The notes below the pieces were generated by a model, which was given only the letters and a program-made list of their open reading frames with translations, was not told the origin of the DNA and did not search any database. DNA of 64,000 nt from Plantibacter sp. Leaf314 (GTDB lineage: Bacteria > Actinomycetota > Actinomycetes > Actinomycetales > Microbacteriaceae): assembly GCF_001423185.1 (NCBI RefSeq), contig NZ_LMOB01000003.1:454230-518229 (forward strand). The letters run 5' to 3'. The position numbers were made by a program, and so were the translations under genes. Shown here in pieces: positions 63,884-64,000 of this stretch. The first letter of the stretch is position 1. The number at the start of each line of letters is the position of its first letter.

Positions 63884-64000
63884 TTACGCGATGCGGATGA
63901 GTTTCTTGTTGACGAACTCGTCCATGGCGGGCTTGCCCATTTCACGGCCGGTGCCGGAGCGCTTCACGCCGCCGAAGGGGAGTTCTGCGGCGTCGCCGAG
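63884..64000 (-). CDS. Aldehyde dehydrogenase C-terminus, cut by window edge
   Basis: 39 codons: [38 protein letters not shown], with the [13 protein letters not shown] block of the aldehyde dehydrogenase superfamily (succinate-semialdehyde class likely). Intact at the 3' end; the rest lies beyond the window. Confidence 0.88.
   Translation of the reverse strand, partial: LGDAAELPFGGVKRSGTGREMGKPAMDEFVNKKLIRIA

Overview
The window is GC-rich actinobacterial chromosome, most likely Microbacteriaceae (Curtobacterium/Plantibacter-like). Support: actinobacterial gene neighbourhoods (dnaX-recR-lysC-asd; Flp/Tad locus next to topA-tmk-holB), GTG starts, leaderless promoters, a 6C small RNA, and a dispersed 22-bp repeat (GGTCCCTGAGCCTGTCGAAG plus GG) that I associate with this family. 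Genus is an inference.

Layout. 1-5.1 kb: sugar ABC uptake operon (two permeases, binding lipoprotein) with a GH35 beta-galactosidase. 5.1-16.3 kb: housekeeping block: dnaX, recR, a GNAT, lysC (with an internal beta-subunit start), asd, an SGNH hydrolase, mqo, tdk, UDP-glucose dehydrogenase. 16.2-20.1 kb: envelope genes (VanZ, DUF4012, two tandem LAxTG-like surface proteins sharing duplicated upstream DNA). 20.2-20.5 kb: tRNA-Pro(CGG) followed by a duplicated tRNA-tail plus terminator. 20.6-26.7 kb: metallophosphoesterase and two tandem class A penicillin-binding proteins. 26.8-29.6 kb: DUF4177, RidA, acs. 29.77-29.87 kb: 6C RNA. 30-34.6 kb: nucleoside/ribose operon (rbsK, MFS, nucleoside hydrolase) divergent from a LacI regulator, with two AAGCGCTT operators. 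34.7-38.9 kb: Flp/Tad pilus locus with a fused TadB-TadC protein, split by an opposing PadR-HAAS pair. 39.3-46.4 kb: topA, tmk, holB, secreted aminopeptidase, TetR. 46.47 kb: tRNA-Thr(CGT).

From the 3' end of tRNA-Thr to the window end the character changes. There is an integrase and excisionase with 12-bp iterons, several TetR/LacI-controlled cassettes, visible pseudogenes, and none of the dispersed repeats. I read this as a tRNA-Thr-integrated genomic island whose right end is not resolved. Its cassettes are: (a) TetR / NCS1 permease / MBL hydrolase / N-carbamoylputrescine amidase / agmatine deiminase, the last destroyed by a large internal deletion; (b) two SDRs and a TetR with a clear operator; (c) LacI / GPH symporter / Gfo-Idh-MocA dehydrogenase / GH2 beta-galactosidase; (d) an autoregulated TetR with a paired SMR efflux pump; (e) remnants of pyrG and of an MBL gene; (f) the C-terminal end of an aldehyde dehydrogenase.

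The features most worth a second look are the shared promoter geometry (TANNNT, six bases, start codon) at eight or more unrelated genes, the 6C RNA, dispersed-repeat sequence domesticated inside dnaX, the covarying duplicated terminators behind tRNA-Pro, and the broken agmatine operon. I found no CRISPR array, insertion sequence or defence system.
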